Below, one piece after another: positions 44,081 through 54,785 of a DNA stretch of 64,000 nucleotides; position 1 is the first letter of the stretch, and each line of letters starts with the position of its first letter. The notes beneath the pieces were generated by a model that searched no databases, was not told the DNA's origin, and worked only from the letters and a program-made list of their open reading frames with translations. Source of the DNA: Athripsodes cinereus (lineage: Eukaryota > Arthropoda > Insecta > Trichoptera > Leptoceridae); assembly GCA_947579605.1 (NCBI GenBank), contig OX388305.1:19915542-19979541 (forward strand). The letters run 5' to 3'. The translations under genes and the position numbers were made by a program.

Positions 44081-44702
44081 TTGATTCGAATTATTCCTTT
44101 TTGCGTATATTTTAAATACCTAAGTTATATTGATCACCTTGTATTGTGTGCACATAAATGATTTATATAATCACGTTTGGTGTGACCATTGTTGTGAGTT
44201 TTCCCTCCCGTCGTGGGAGTTGTACTATAGAGAAATAATTCAAACCAATTTGCATCAACAGAATGGAGGAATACGGACATTTTTGAATTTGGAAATGGAA
44301 TTTCTCATTGTCACTTCGAACTCATAAGTGTGTATGTGTGAGTGTATATACTCGTATGGATGTGTAGATATTTTTATATGAATAGGTACGGTCTGTAAAA
44401 AACCCAGGCCTTTATATTAAAAAGATATTTCCTATAGTTTTTTTACCACCAGATATTTTCGACATCATTAAAGTTTGTCACGGGAAAAGTCTGTCCAATT
44501 TTGATAAAAGATTAAAGTATCTACATTGTTTTGAAATTCTAGCATTCTGAACAAATGACATACGACATTTTGTGTACTTTATAGAACACTCAACTTTAGA
44601 AATCGTATGGATACTTTTTAATATTCTTACATAAATGCTCCGTGCTTATTCGTTAATTTATTTATGAATCTGATCTCTGTTCATTCATTATTTAATTAAT
44701 AC
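44081..44702. other. Intergenic, nothing recognised
   Basis: A 65-codon frame (44130-44327) over a locally G/C-richer stretch (ccctcccgtcgtgggag) has no known domain. No gene called. Confidence 0.35.
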
Positions 44703-44885
44703 CACCATGGCAATTCCCATAAATGAGGAAGCTAGTGCACCAATAAATTGTATGTAATAGACATACAAGTCGTGCATAGATACAGACATTAAGACCTCAT
44801 CGCTGAATTCAGATTTTTGTCTTATACGGAATGTTTTACGAATATTATCTTCCTTTCAACTTAGAAAAGAGTGAGAGATAGGTAC
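44703..44885 (+). repeat. Family A copy, forward, diverged
   Basis: accatggcaattcccataaa, tgaggaagctag, agacctcatcgctgaattca, cttatacggaatgttttacg. Matches the unit order with many substitutions. Confidence 0.5.
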
Positions 44886-46395
44886 TGATATTAGTACATA
44901 TATGTTTTGAAAGTTTTTGATATAAATTTAATAGTCAACAACAAAGGGTATAAGTCTATTAATAGTTAAAGCTTTTATTATTCAAATTTCTGTATTAATT
45001 AACGTCAGATTCTGTGGAAGTCGAAGAGTGTTATTTTTTATGCCTGAACAATCTTCTGATAAACATTTTTGGGTCGGCTCCTTTTGAACACTTTTATACT
45101 CTCGCTCTAAAACACATTTTTTTTATTTATTTCGTTTTTCTTTTGTTATTGAGATACATTTTAACAATAAAAGTTTCGTTTGGATTTTACAAATACAGTG
45201 TGTCCTAATTTCTCCTCCGTTGAATAAAAGCCTCGCCAATATTTTCTAATCTTTTTTGTGTAGAGCAACAATGCCAATAAATCCTATTATTGTAGCCTCT
45301 ATACTGATACGAAAAAAAATTGTCTCTTGGTTTTTTTTCAAAGTTTATTTTACGTAACAATAATGTAAACAAGTACGACATTTCCCACAAGTGGGGAAGC
45401 CAGCAATATAACACTTATTTTTTTCAAGAGATGAACAAAATGGTTTAAATTTATGTAAATAACATACCTAAAGGTAAGATTAAAATCGTCTCGAGAGTAC
45501 CCCATCTCTTCAGGATCGTTTTTGTATAATTTTGATAAATCTTTATTCATATTTATGTTGATTGAGTTTGCCAAGTATTTTTTTAGTTATTGTACTGTAA
45601 AGGCTATTGAGCCGTATTCTTTGTTAATAAATTATAAATAAAATCACCTTTAACAACTACCTACCTTAAATAAATCAATTTTTATTAGGAGTAAAATAAA
45701 ATATATTCATTACTCACAGGTAAAATATTAATTTCATAAGAAGATTTAATTTTGCAGTAGATAGATATGAATAATGTGTTCAAGCACATTACTTGCGCCC
45801 TTTCTAAAATGCATAATGCGGATAGATGGTAGGTATGAAAATCTGCAAGATAGTTATACCTAATTTATTATATCCATTTTCTACCTTTACGGTGCAGCTA
45901 TTTTTAATTCTCCTGGAGGCTTCTTTGTACATACATAGTCTTTATAATTAAAAGATTCTGAATATTCATGAAAGGTAATGGTACTTAAATGTGAAGGTAT
46001 TTATCTACTCTTATTTTTCAGTGTATTTTGTAATGAATTAATTACACAAAGCTATGAAATGCTAATATTGGGATGAATAAAACTGTTTAGTGCAACAAAA
46101 ACCTAACCCACAATCTCAAAAATGTTTTGCTTTATCGTCTTTTGAACATCTAATACCTCATATTTTATAATGCTACAAAACTCAGCCATGTTGGTACTAT
46201 GACACAGAAATAAGATCTGATTTATTATTATTCTATTATTGATGATAAGGTAAATTTTGACATTAAAAATTATTTCGTCAACTTCAGAGAAATCGATCGA
46301 AGTACCTATATGATTATTTTAATAAGTTACATGATATATAAATATATGTACCTAGGTATGTATAATTTTATCGTTAATTTTAACTTATGGATTGT
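44886..46395. other. Intergenic, one Family A remnant
   Basis: tttcccacaagtggggaagc, cagcaatata at 45375-45415 is a short Family A piece (forward). Otherwise A+T-rich with chance frames only. Confidence 0.4.
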
Positions 46396-46530
46396 TTTCT
46401 CCGTGCCGAAAAAAATGAGACATTCAGGATAAGTGGCATGTCTCATCGCTGAATTCTAAATCTTAATTGTATTATACGTGAGCCTTAACAAACACCGGCC
46501 TTTTATAGGTCACTCGAAAACTTAGATAAT
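46396..46530 (+). repeat. Family A copy, forward
   Basis: ttctccgtgccgaaaaaaat, gagacattcaggataagtgg, catgtctcatcgctgaattc, acgtgagccttaacaaacac, cactcgaaaacttag. Good core. Confidence 0.7.
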
Positions 46531-46585
46531 AGAATACGAAATATAATTATTATTCTGAGGACGTGATACATTTATTTACAAAAAA

Positions 46586-46602
46586 ATATAAAACCTGCAT
46601 TA
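46586..46602 (+). repeat. 17-bp direct repeat flanking the hairpin MITE (left)
   Basis: ATATAAAACCTGCATTA here recurs exactly at 46794-46810. The right copy lies 38 bp beyond the hairpin arm, so the inserted unit would be 46603-46793, hairpin plus a short single-copy 3' part containing caccgacaca. Confidence 0.8.
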
Positions 46603-46756
46603 TTATGTAATTTGAAACAAGTGTTTCTTTCTACTATAGATTATTGATTCCGAGAGAGACGTCCGACCAATGATAATGACCTGATAAGTCGAAAGACGTC
46701 TCTCTCGGAATCAATAATCTACAGTAGAAGGAAACACTTGTTTCAAATTACATAAT
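46602..46756. mobile_element. Hairpin MITE with near-perfect 60-bp arms
   Basis: Left arm attatgtaatttgaaacaag, tgtttctttctactatagat, tattgattccgagagagacg. The right arm is its reverse complement with about three mismatches (acgtctctctcggaatcaat, aatctacagtagaaggaaac, acttgtttcaaattacataa). The centre is about 35 bp (ccgaccaatgataatgacc). The low divergence between arms indicates a young copy, or correction between arms. More decayed relatives are at 22055 and 40735. A 17-bp direct repeat flanks the wider region. Confidence 0.88.
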
Positions 46757-46793
46757 TATGGAATTCTACTACGTGTACACCGACACAACTAAT

Positions 46794-46810
46794 ATATAAA
46801 ACCTGCATTA
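46794..46810 (+). repeat. 17-bp direct repeat flanking the hairpin MITE (right)
   Basis: Exact second copy of the 46586-46602 sequence. The pair is best read as a long target-site duplication, which is inference. Confidence 0.8.
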
Positions 46811-47217
46811 ACTGACGTATTTTATTAAAAAAAATTGACTTATTAAGTGCATTCACAAGTAGGTTTGTGATTTTTTTCAGTTCGTGTATTTTTTCGTTAC
46901 AGGTATTACCCATACAAAGTTTGATTAGATGCTTTTTTCCTCTGATGAAATTCCGTAAATTTTCTTTTCAACACATATTATAAAGTAATCTATCAACGCC
47001 TTCAATAATAAAATTCAAATTAAAAATCATCTTGAACGCCTCCCTTGCTCATATAAGATACCTTTAAAAAAAATCGTTCTAGAAAAAACACAAGTCGTTA
47101 TTATTTCTAAATTATTAGAATTTTTATATAACAAAATATCGTATAATTTGTATAAAAATGAAGCGAGAGTAAAAAGTATTGTTTAAAGGCTTGCTTATAA
47201 TTATATTGCTTATCTAC
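46811..47217. other. Intergenic, nothing recognised
   Basis: No gene or repeat assigned. Confidence 0.4.
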
Positions 47218-47510
47218 AATCCCAATTATATTATAATCGGGATAGTCAGCGGACAGGTCATCCTCTCCGTGCTAATAAATGTTAAGACACTGAGAATAGG
47301 TGGCACACCTCATCGCCGAATTCAAGATGTAATTTGAGTTTGAGTAAAGATGAGTTCGTCAGTAGCCTGGAGGTAGAGTCTCGGCCTCGTGAACAGGGGG
47401 TCCGTGGTTTGATCCCAGGTGCCGGCAAACTCCCCTTTCACGACACAAGCTTTTAGCTTACTGTGAAAGGTGTATAAGGTATTTGGGTTTATCACAAAAT
47501 CCAGATATAT
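47218..47510. repeat. Left arm of a 0.3-kb inverted duplication
   Basis: Order from the outside in: aatcccaattatattataat, cgggatagtcagcggacagg, Family A core (tcctctccgtgctaataaat, gacactgagaataggtggca), tttgagtttgagtaaagatg, then a complete S1 SINE (47352-47510). The reverse complement of 48171-48467 gives the same order with only a few differences. The arms are separated by about 660 bp. Confidence 0.88.
47352..47510 (+). repeat. S1 SINE copy (inside the left arm)
   Basis: gagttcgtcagtagcctgga, gtagagtctcggcctcgtga, acagggggtccgtggtttga, tcccaggtgccggcaaactc, ccctttcacgacacaagctt, then gtgtataaggtatttgggtt and ccagatatat. It has box A-like and slightly altered box B-like tRNA promoter elements. 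Confidence 0.85.
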
Positions 47511-47514
47511 AAAA

Positions 47515-47632
47515 ATAAAAATAAATAAAATAAAAATAAAATAAACTTTATTGTGACAATAATAAGTACATTATACAAAAGGCGGGTTTATTGCCAAATG
47601 GCAATTTCTGCCAACCAACCAGATGTTTGAAA
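47515..47632 (-). repeat. L7 LINE 3' tail, minus strand
   Basis: The complement reads tggttggcagaaattgccat, ttggcaataaacccgccttt, tgtataatgtacttattatt, gtcacaataaagtttatttt, then ATTTT repeats. Same tail module as at 30665. Confidence 0.7.
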
Positions 47633-47689
47633 AAAAAAATAAGAAAAATAATTAAGTATATCTTTTCAAGAAAAAAATTCAAATAATAT

Positions 47690-47820
47690 AGTTCGTTGGT
47701 AGCCTGGAGGTAGAGTCTCGGCCTCGTGAACAGGGGGTCCGTGGTTCGATCCCAAGTACCGGCAAACTTCCCTTACACGGCACAAGCTTTTAGCTTACTG
47801 TGAAAGGTGTATATAGTTTA
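47690..47820 (+). repeat. S1 SINE copy (in the loop)
   Basis: gttcgttggtagcctggagg, tagagtctcggcctcgtgaa, cagggggtccgtggttcgat, cccaagtaccggcaaacttc, acggcacaagcttttagctt. Box B reads ggttcgatccc. Same strand as the left-arm copy. Confidence 0.85.
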
Positions 47821-48170
47821 AAAAAAAAACTTTAAATGTGAGGTTTTTCAACTACTTATCGGCCCTTGTCATGATACTGGAAAACTTGCAGACATTACAT
47901 TGTTCTGGAATACCGTTAAGGTATCTTGAGGGCTGAAAATTATAATAATTGTTGTAGTATGATTTAATAACATCATCTATTTATTCATTTTTGTACCAAA
48001 GCTGCAAAATTATTTGTTGTGTTATCATCTATACGGTAAATGCGGATAAAAAATATCCGGTGTCCGTGGAATAAAATAAGTGCCCACTCTTTTTCAAGTA
48101 TCTTGTTATGCAACAGCAGCAATGAATAAAAAGTCGCTTAGGTATAATATTTTTTTTTTTTTTTTAAAAA
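47821..48170. other. Loop of the inverted duplication
   Basis: Unique-looking DNA between the second S1 copy and the right arm, ending in a T-rich run (48150-48166). No gene. Confidence 0.5.
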
Positions 48171-48467
48171 AGATATATCTGGGTTTGTTATAAACCCAAA
48201 TACAACCTTATACACCTTTCACACTAAGCTAAAAGCTTGTGCCGTGAAAGGGGAGTTTGCCGGCACCTGGGATCGAACCACGAACCCCTTGTTCTGAAGG
48301 CCGAGACTCTACCTCCAGGCTACCGACGAACTCATCTTTACTCAAACTCAAATTACATCTTGAATTCGGCGATGAGGTGTGCCACCTATTCTCAGTGTCT
48401 TAACATTTATTAGCACGGAGAGGATGACCTGTCCGCTGACTATCCCAATTATAATATAATTGGGATT
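48171..48467. repeat. Right arm of the 0.3-kb inverted duplication, with S1 copy on the minus strand
   Basis: agatatatctgggtttgtta, aacccaaatacaacctta, S1 complement (48171-48334: gtgaaaggggagtttgccgg, cacctgggatcgaaccacga, gccgagactctacctccagg), then catctttactcaaactcaaa, tgaattcggcgatgaggtgt, gaggatgacctgtccgctga and aattataatataattgggat. Here S1 is slightly more complete than in the left arm (it retains ataaacccaaatacaac). Confidence 0.88.
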
Positions 48468-51107
48468 GTTATTATGACAGGCAAAATAGAGGGACGTCGG
48501 GGGCCTGGAGGACGAGGAGTACACTTTTGGCGACAATACATAATTTAGGTACGTTTTATCACCATGGCTCTTTGTTGTTTAAGATAATAATCTAATGCAC
48601 ACATCACATCCACTACAATAATGTCCTAAATAGTAAAAGATAAGATGCATTTTACCTACTCGCCTTTCATTGTAGAATCTAAACAGTGAATAATATTATG
48701 CTGTATGATTTAACTCATTGACTTGTCGATGCTTTGAATTTGTTGTGTCGTTTTCCTTGTTTTTTGTCATTGCAATGTTTTTTGAATATAAAATACACGT
48801 AAAAAGCTTACTGTTGTATGTATTTCTAGAAATAAAATAAAAAATTATAGATGTATGATTGACGCAGGGACGTTTTCAGTGACACTTTAAAACATGTAAA
48901 TGACTAGCGCAGCGTAATAAATCTACTCCGTTTTATTTTAATTTTCAATAACAAAATGTCATGTTATACAAACAATGACCTACGCATTTTGAACAAATAA
49001 TGGCTGCGTTGCATATTTTTGTACGAAGTTTTTTTTTAAATCAATTAACAGAACGACTGAATAGTCCCAGATTAACAAATTTCATCCAACATGAACCATC
49101 CGAAGGACGATGCTCAAAATGTAGAGCCCCAAATCGATGGAAGAATAACTGGGCATCTTCATCGCAAGAAGGACTTCCCGTATTATATTTGAAAATGGCA
49201 TGAGTACATAATGATTGTAAGGCTTTGATAATCTGTTTATTGATTTTTTATATAATACCTACCTATTTTCCATTTTGCCTACAAACGAGTATCTTGCTTT
49301 CTCTTATTTTATTTTAAGTATTATATTTCTGCTTATTTTTATTTTAAATTTGTTTTATCCATTTTATTTGAATTCATTGAAAAAATGTGAGCTATTTAGT
49401 GCTGAAGCTCGTGTGTTTATGATATAATTCTTTTAATTTGTATCATTGATGTTTTCTTTAAGGTTTAAACAAATCTGGAAAACTTTCTCGTTTAACTTAA
49501 ACTTTGATCTTTTCTGGTTTATATATTGCATGAACATTTTCATAACATACATATTCTGCAATAGTAAATGTAACATTGTAAAAATAAAAATGTGGGAACA
49601 CAAACATACCTATATATGTTGCTTATATTTAACTCTGCATTTCTCGCTATGAACCTATTTAATACTCTTCACCTATTTGCAACCTCAAGTAATACGAACC
49701 TGGTGTTCTCTATTTTGTTGTTTTCTGAAATGAAACATCTCTTGTTGCATCCACCTGTTACAAGAGATTTGTTTCATTTTCTAATAATTAAGTTGTACTT
49801 TTTATGTTTTATGTTGAATGGTTTTGTTTTTTTTTGTCCTTTTTTGTCTTATGCATTGTGTTGTTTTTTGTTTTTGTTGTTGTGTATTACTTTAGTCATA
49901 GTAGTAACTTATGTCAATTTTTTATTTAACGTTACCTTAATTAAAAGGAAATAAGACAATCACGTTCATTCGCGTGATAGTTAGGTATGCTATAAAAAAT
50001 ACGTACGTTTAATCGAAAATTTCGTTGTTCAATTTTTGTTTAGGTTCATCATTGGTTGCGTTCGACGCATAGGTATATGGGTTGTAATGTGGTAGGTACT
50101 TACGATAAAGCACCGCGCCGCGCCGCATGCGTTATTGCGTCGGAAATTGGAAATATGAACGTTATACCAGAGAATACTCGTAAACGTAACAACCAAACTA
50201 CGGGATATTTCCGTCACATGAAAACCTAGAGATGCCGATACCAAATTTGAACACTGTTATTGTTAAATGATGACTTTTTCATCGATGACTATCACCGAAA
50301 GGTGGTGAAGGTTTTTTTGCAAATGTTATTTTTCCGTTTTACTACATAATAAATCAAATACAAAAACGTCAAAAATAAAGAATATGTTTTACGGTGTTAC
50401 TAAATACGGTGATACGAGTTTGTTCTGTTCATAAACACATAAGGCTATACTTTTTTCATAAGAATGTTTCAGCAATTAAAAATGTCAAAACATTTGATAT
50501 TGAAAACAAAAATACATATATTATTAAATATTGCATCTGGTCAAAATAATATCATAATTGTTGCAATTTGGACAGATTCTATGTACTGTTTTCTTCTTTT
50601 ATTAAATTTATTTTCGCTTACATGTTAATGAATGACAGTTGTTTCCTATTAAATAAGTAAAACTTAAAGTTTGTATTTAGGTACATCCATAAATTAATCA
50701 TATTATTTGATTTTACACAATGAACGCCAACTCAATCAATCAAATACTTTTTCGATGAATATTCAGAGCATCGATGTTAATACAAGAATTGATCATTCCA
50801 ATACCCATGATAAAGAATAACAAAATTCGTACCTATAGATACATAAAAGTTCAATAATATATTACAAGTATAAAGTAATAAAGAACGGTTGTATAAAATA
50901 TATTATGCAAATTATGTATGACTCACTTCGCATACAAAGTTTTTCCTGAAATCGGTCGATTCGTTTACGATATTAAAACATGTGAATGCAATATTTCTAT
51001 ACAGTATGTTTGTGAAATGCTTTTAAATATTTTGTGATATGCCACTATGTAATATTCATGGGGTGATAAAATGCATGTTCAAACGATTATGGTCCATCAA
51101 ACGTTTT
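48468..51107. other. Intergenic, no gene assigned
   Basis: A+T-rich. A short hairpin at about 49729-49782 (aaatgaaaca, tctcttgt, 12-base loop, acaagagat, tgtttcattt) and a G/C-rich spot at 50109-50150 (ccgcgccgcgccgcatgcg) stand out. The 120-codon frame 49592-49954 is a T-rich hydrophobic chance frame. The 67-codon frame 49000-49203 has no family signature. Confidence 0.4.
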
Positions 51108-51270
51108 GGGTTCGTCGGTAGCCTGGAGGCAGAGTCCCGGCCTGATTCACATTAGGTGCGGGGTTAAATCCCAGGTGTCGGAAAAATTCCCCTTTCACGA
51201 CACAAGATTTAAACTACCTATGAAAGATGTTTAAGGTTGTACTTGTGTTTGTAACCAAAACTTAGATAAA
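51108..51270 (+). repeat. S1 SINE copy
   Basis: gggttcgtcggtagcctgga, ggcagagtcccggcctgatt, ggtgcggggttaaatcccag, cccctttcacgacacaagat, aaggttgtacttgtgtttgt. Box B is altered (ggttaaatccc). Confidence 0.8.
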
Positions 51271-51596
51271 CCTTAAGAAAAAAAAACATTCAGCAAATTA
51301 CGTGATGAAAATTTTCTCTCAACCTAGATGATTATTTTTGTGTAAAATTACATATTTTGTATAAAAAATTATAAATTATGAAGTCATTGATGTTATTCTC
51401 AAAAGACCTTTCACCCTAGTACAAACCCATTTTCAGAAAAATGTTCATCAAACAAATAGAGATTTCAAATCAAATGAGTAAAATTTCACTAAATCATCCA
51501 TTGTTGAATATAAACCGCTCCTGCATTTTTTCATTACGCTTTTTGTTATCACATAGCGAAAATTCTTTTGATTTTATCAATACTAAATATACATAT
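51271..51596. other. Intergenic, nothing recognised
   Basis: No gene or repeat identified. Confidence 0.4.
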
Positions 51597-51860
51597 GGCA
51601 TACTCCACAAGTGAAGTAACCAGTAAATCAGTCGCTTGTAATAAATATGAAAGATTTTTTCTCCGTCCTAACAAAAGAAATTGTACATCTAAGATTCGTA
51701 GCAAATGAAATTGGTGGCTGAACCTCGTGGCTGAAATTTAGATGTTAAATGTTTTTATTTTTTCATTTAGCTGCCTTTAACGGGATACTGGAAAATCACA
51801 AAAAAAAGAGTAGAAGACCATTTTTTTGCCGGATACTCTACGAAGTAGCACTATTTATCC
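51597..51860 (+). repeat. Family A copy, near full length, forward
   Basis: catactccacaagtgaagta, accagtaaatcagtcgcttg, taataaatatgaaagatttt, ttctccgtcctaacaaaaga, ggtggctgaacctcgtggct, gctgcctttaacgggatact, gaaaatcacaaaaaaaagag, tagaagacca, gccggatactctacgaag. All blocks are in order. Confidence 0.75.
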
Positions 51861-52499
51861 AGTGTCATCCAATTGCCATTTAACATTTTTACTGGGAGCA
51901 CGTCCTAGAACACAGTCTCCTCTACTCATAATGTTATTGCGCTTATCGAACCTCCTTTTTCCACGAACTTTCAGCGCTATATTGTAAGTTTTTGAGATGT
52001 TGAGGATATCAGCAACTTTGTAGATGAATGAACAGTTATTTATTTAGTCTACTATCATTTGATATTTTCACAAAGTGATCCGATCAAGATCACCGTCTCC
52101 TCGTATTGTAGAGACACAGCAAAATATTTACAATTATCTACGTAGGTATATTATTTGGACGTATTGTAGGTGAAAATGATTTTTTTTGACAATAAAAAAA
52201 GCCTTCGTGTTTGTTTCTATATAAATGTAATAATCGTGTACCAAATGTGTATGTACTGAAATTGAAGTTTTATTGCGTATCATATAATTTGATTGTTATT
52301 AGTTAATGTATGTGTGGTAGAAAGTAATAGTTGTAATAAATGTAATAACACATAATTCAATATCATTGTTATATCCGAACTTTGTTAGTACTACATATAA
52401 CAATTTGCAATCAAATTAGTTTGATTTATTTTAGATATATCGCATAATGAATACGATACATAATCATTTATATGACTGTATCTTTATTTAAATAGGCAC
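51861..52499. other. Intergenic, nothing recognised
   Basis: No gene or assigned repeat. A+T-rich. Confidence 0.4.
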
Positions 52500-52822
52500 A
52501 ATTATTCTAATAAGTAAGAATAATCTATTGAATTTGACTCTAGTAACGATGTTTATGTATTTTTCCCCCTTTATGGACAATAGATTAAGCAAGAAATACA
52601 AACACCAATGCATCTTGTTAAAACTTGCATTTGGCGGGCCCTATTGGTTTGTTTTTACACTTATGTTTACTCGTTTTCATAATTTCGTTGGGGGACACGT
52701 TCGTAGACACGTTTAGTTGGGGGATTGACCTGATCAGATCAATGTGTCTTTTTTTCTTATTTTTATGAATGTTTTGTCAATTCTTTGTGTGTGTCTCTGT
52801 AAATAAATAAATAAACAGTTAT
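52500..52822 (+). repeat. L5 LINE 3' tail
   Basis: cttgcatttggcgggcccta, ttgggggacacgttcgtaga, cacgtttagttgggggattg, acctgatcagatcaatgtgt, gtcaattctttgtgtgtgtc and tctgtaaataaataaataaa. It ends in an AAAT simple tail like other LINE 3' ends here. The matching minus copy is at 22537-22650. No RT-coding part remains, so the clade is unknown. Confidence 0.6.
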
Positions 52823-52939
52823 CTTTTGATTATGTTCCTGGAAAACTAAAAAATATATATTTTTTAAATGTAGCTTAACACCAGACACCCCCACAATAAG
52901 TTGTAATTATACTCATATCGTACTCGTAAATGTAGACTG

Positions 52940-53025
52940 GATCGGCAGTAGGTGTAATTGACCGTGAGATCACTCGATTGAAATCCCGAGACTCTACTAT
53001 CAGGTTACCAACCATTCCAGTGAGT
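52940..53025 (-). repeat. S1 SINE fragment, degraded, minus strand
   Basis: gatcactcgattgaaatccc, gagactctactatcaggtta, ccaaccattcc corresponds to the S1 complement (ggatcgaaccacgg..., gagactctacctccaggcta, ccgacgaactc). Confidence 0.45.
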
Positions 53026-53162
53026 GGTTATACTATTCATCGGCAAATACATCGCAAATTCTGTGATTTAAATTTGAACTATCTTCTTCTGAAAATCAGG
53101 CGGAAAAAAAAGATGTAAGTATATGTTATTTGTCTTATTACTTTTAACATATTCATATTTTT

Positions 53163-53340
53163 AGGGCTAATGTGACGCAGAGTTAACGTACTTGCTTTTG
53201 AATCACGACGTACCGAGTTCCAATCCTGGTGAGGGCGAAATTTAGAATATTATTTACCTTTTTGCAATTGCACATGTGCATATTCGGGTTAATACCCATA
53301 ATAAAAGATTCCTATAGTTTAGTTTGGGAATATCTTCATT
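53163..53340 (+). repeat. S2 SINE copy
   Basis: ggctaatgtgacgcagagtt, acgtacttgcttttgaatca, cgacgtaccgagttccaatc, ctggtgagggc, then attcgggttaatacccataa. It follows the 10250 copy (gccagtgtggcacagc, tgcttgcttttgagtca, gggttcgattcccagc, gggtctgggtattac). Box B is degraded to gagttccaatcc. Confidence 0.6.
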
Positions 53341-53479
53341 TCAGTGAACTCTCATATTATATACTATACTATGCTATAACGTGAAAACAATAATATAAAA
53401 TGTTCATATGATTTGATGCCTGAAGCTCAAGGACTGAGAATGGAGACGAAGAGTTTATGACTATGTATTTTGTTCTTTG

Positions 53480-53598
53480 TCGACTGTTGTTTTTGTCTTG
53501 CTCCATATGTGTTGTGAATGAAAATTATCTCTTGTTATTGTGATGTGTGTTACATGTTAAGAGGCTCACGCTGTGGATTTAAAATAAATAAATTTATT
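53480..53598 (+). repeat. L8-type LINE 3' tail
   Basis: tctcttgttattgtgatgtg, tgttacatgttaagaggctc, acgctgtggatttaaaataa, ataaattt. The ggctcacgc motif and AAATA tail match 32340-32380. Confidence 0.55.
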
Positions 53599-54058
53599 TC
53601 ATTTTGTTCCACTTCTTAAAAAAAATCCTGGATTTTTCAGATTATTGATATTTTAAAAAATAATCACCAAATGTGTGGATAAGTTTGAAAATATTTTCAT
53701 TTGAAATGACATAAATTTCACAAATCAACACGTGCACGAGATATTTCACAATCAACTACCAACATTCAAATCGTTAAACTTTTCGCAAAACTCAAACTTT
53801 TGTGACAAGTATGCAAATAATTTTTAGTACCAACTTATCTGCATGAATCCATAATAAAGGAATAATTTTATTCTGTCGCATATGTTAATGGTAATTTGGC
53901 TGGTGACCAAAAGCATATGGGTTATTAAAACGTGATATCGTTTAATTGCATGAAAGTTGAAATTAAGTAAAATTGTTGGTATGTAGGTATGTGAATATAT
54001 ATAGGTACTTTGATGTCGTATATTTATTTTTGCTTATTTCGTACTGACTAACAATAAT
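53599..54058. other. Intergenic, nothing recognised
   Basis: No gene or repeat identified. Confidence 0.4.
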
Positions 54059-54170
54059 TGGGAATGTCGTGGAAAAAGGTGATGCGAATGGAACAGAGTC
54101 GCTCTGAATGGAGACTGGATTTTGCCCTGTGCTCCCGAGAGGTGCGTTGAGGGCGATGATTATGAATAAT
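54059..54170 (+). repeat. L1 LINE 3' end, shortest copy
   Basis: ttgggaatgtcgtggaaaaa, ggtgatgcgaatggaacaga, gtcgctctgaatggag, tgccctgtgctcccgagagg, tgcgttgagggcgatgatta. 5' truncation here is the most extreme of the four copies. The frame is broken by a small deletion (gagactggatt). Confidence 0.75.
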
Positions 54171-54532
54171 AATTATCGAATTGATATTTTATGTATTTAA
54201 TCTTCCAAAATATTTCATTGTTTAAAAAATGTTTAAATATTGCTCAATTCAATTTTACTATTTTATTGTATTTCTATTATTAATTATTTATTCGTCTCAT
54301 ATATATTTTTACGAGTAAATACAGGTATTTTTAAAAATTTCACGTGAGATTAAACATTTTAATTAATTAACAATGAGGAATACAAAATGCCTTAGTTTTT
54401 GTGCCCCGTTGAGGCTGACCTGTTTAGGTACATATATATTTTATTCATCAAATTCTCCAATAAACTGAAGAGGATCTTAGTTTCCTTTGTTGAATAAAAT
54501 CTGATGGCACACTGGTAACACTTCTACATTAT
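54171..54532. other. Intergenic, nothing recognised
   Basis: A+T-rich, no feature. Confidence 0.4.
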
Positions 54533-54785
54533 ATTATCACAGCGTATCCCAGAAGCAGGGTTTCAAGCAAATCAATTACGTGCAATAAACTTGTAGATCA
54601 TCCTTTGCGTGCCAATTTAAAAAATGAAAATTCAGGGTAGGCAGAATAAACATCTGTGAATTATTGAAATCGATTGTTTTATACGTGAGGTTTTAGAAAC
54701 ACCTGCGTTAATCAAGACACTTGAAAATTACAGACAAGATTGGGAGACTTTTTCTTAACCTTCATTCTTACCAATGGACTGAGAT
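54533..54785 (+). repeat. Family A copy, near full length, forward
   Basis: cagcgtatcccagaagcagg, caaatcaattacgtgcaata, tgcgtgccaatttaaaaaat, aaaattcagggtaggcagaa, atacgtgaggttttagaaac, acctgcgttaatcaagacac, ttgaaaattacagacaagat, tgggagac. Confidence 0.7.

Noticed and set aside
49592..49954. 120-codon hydrophobic open frame
   Set aside because: T-rich low-complexity DNA gives Phe/Leu-rich frames by chance. No start context, no relatives recognised.
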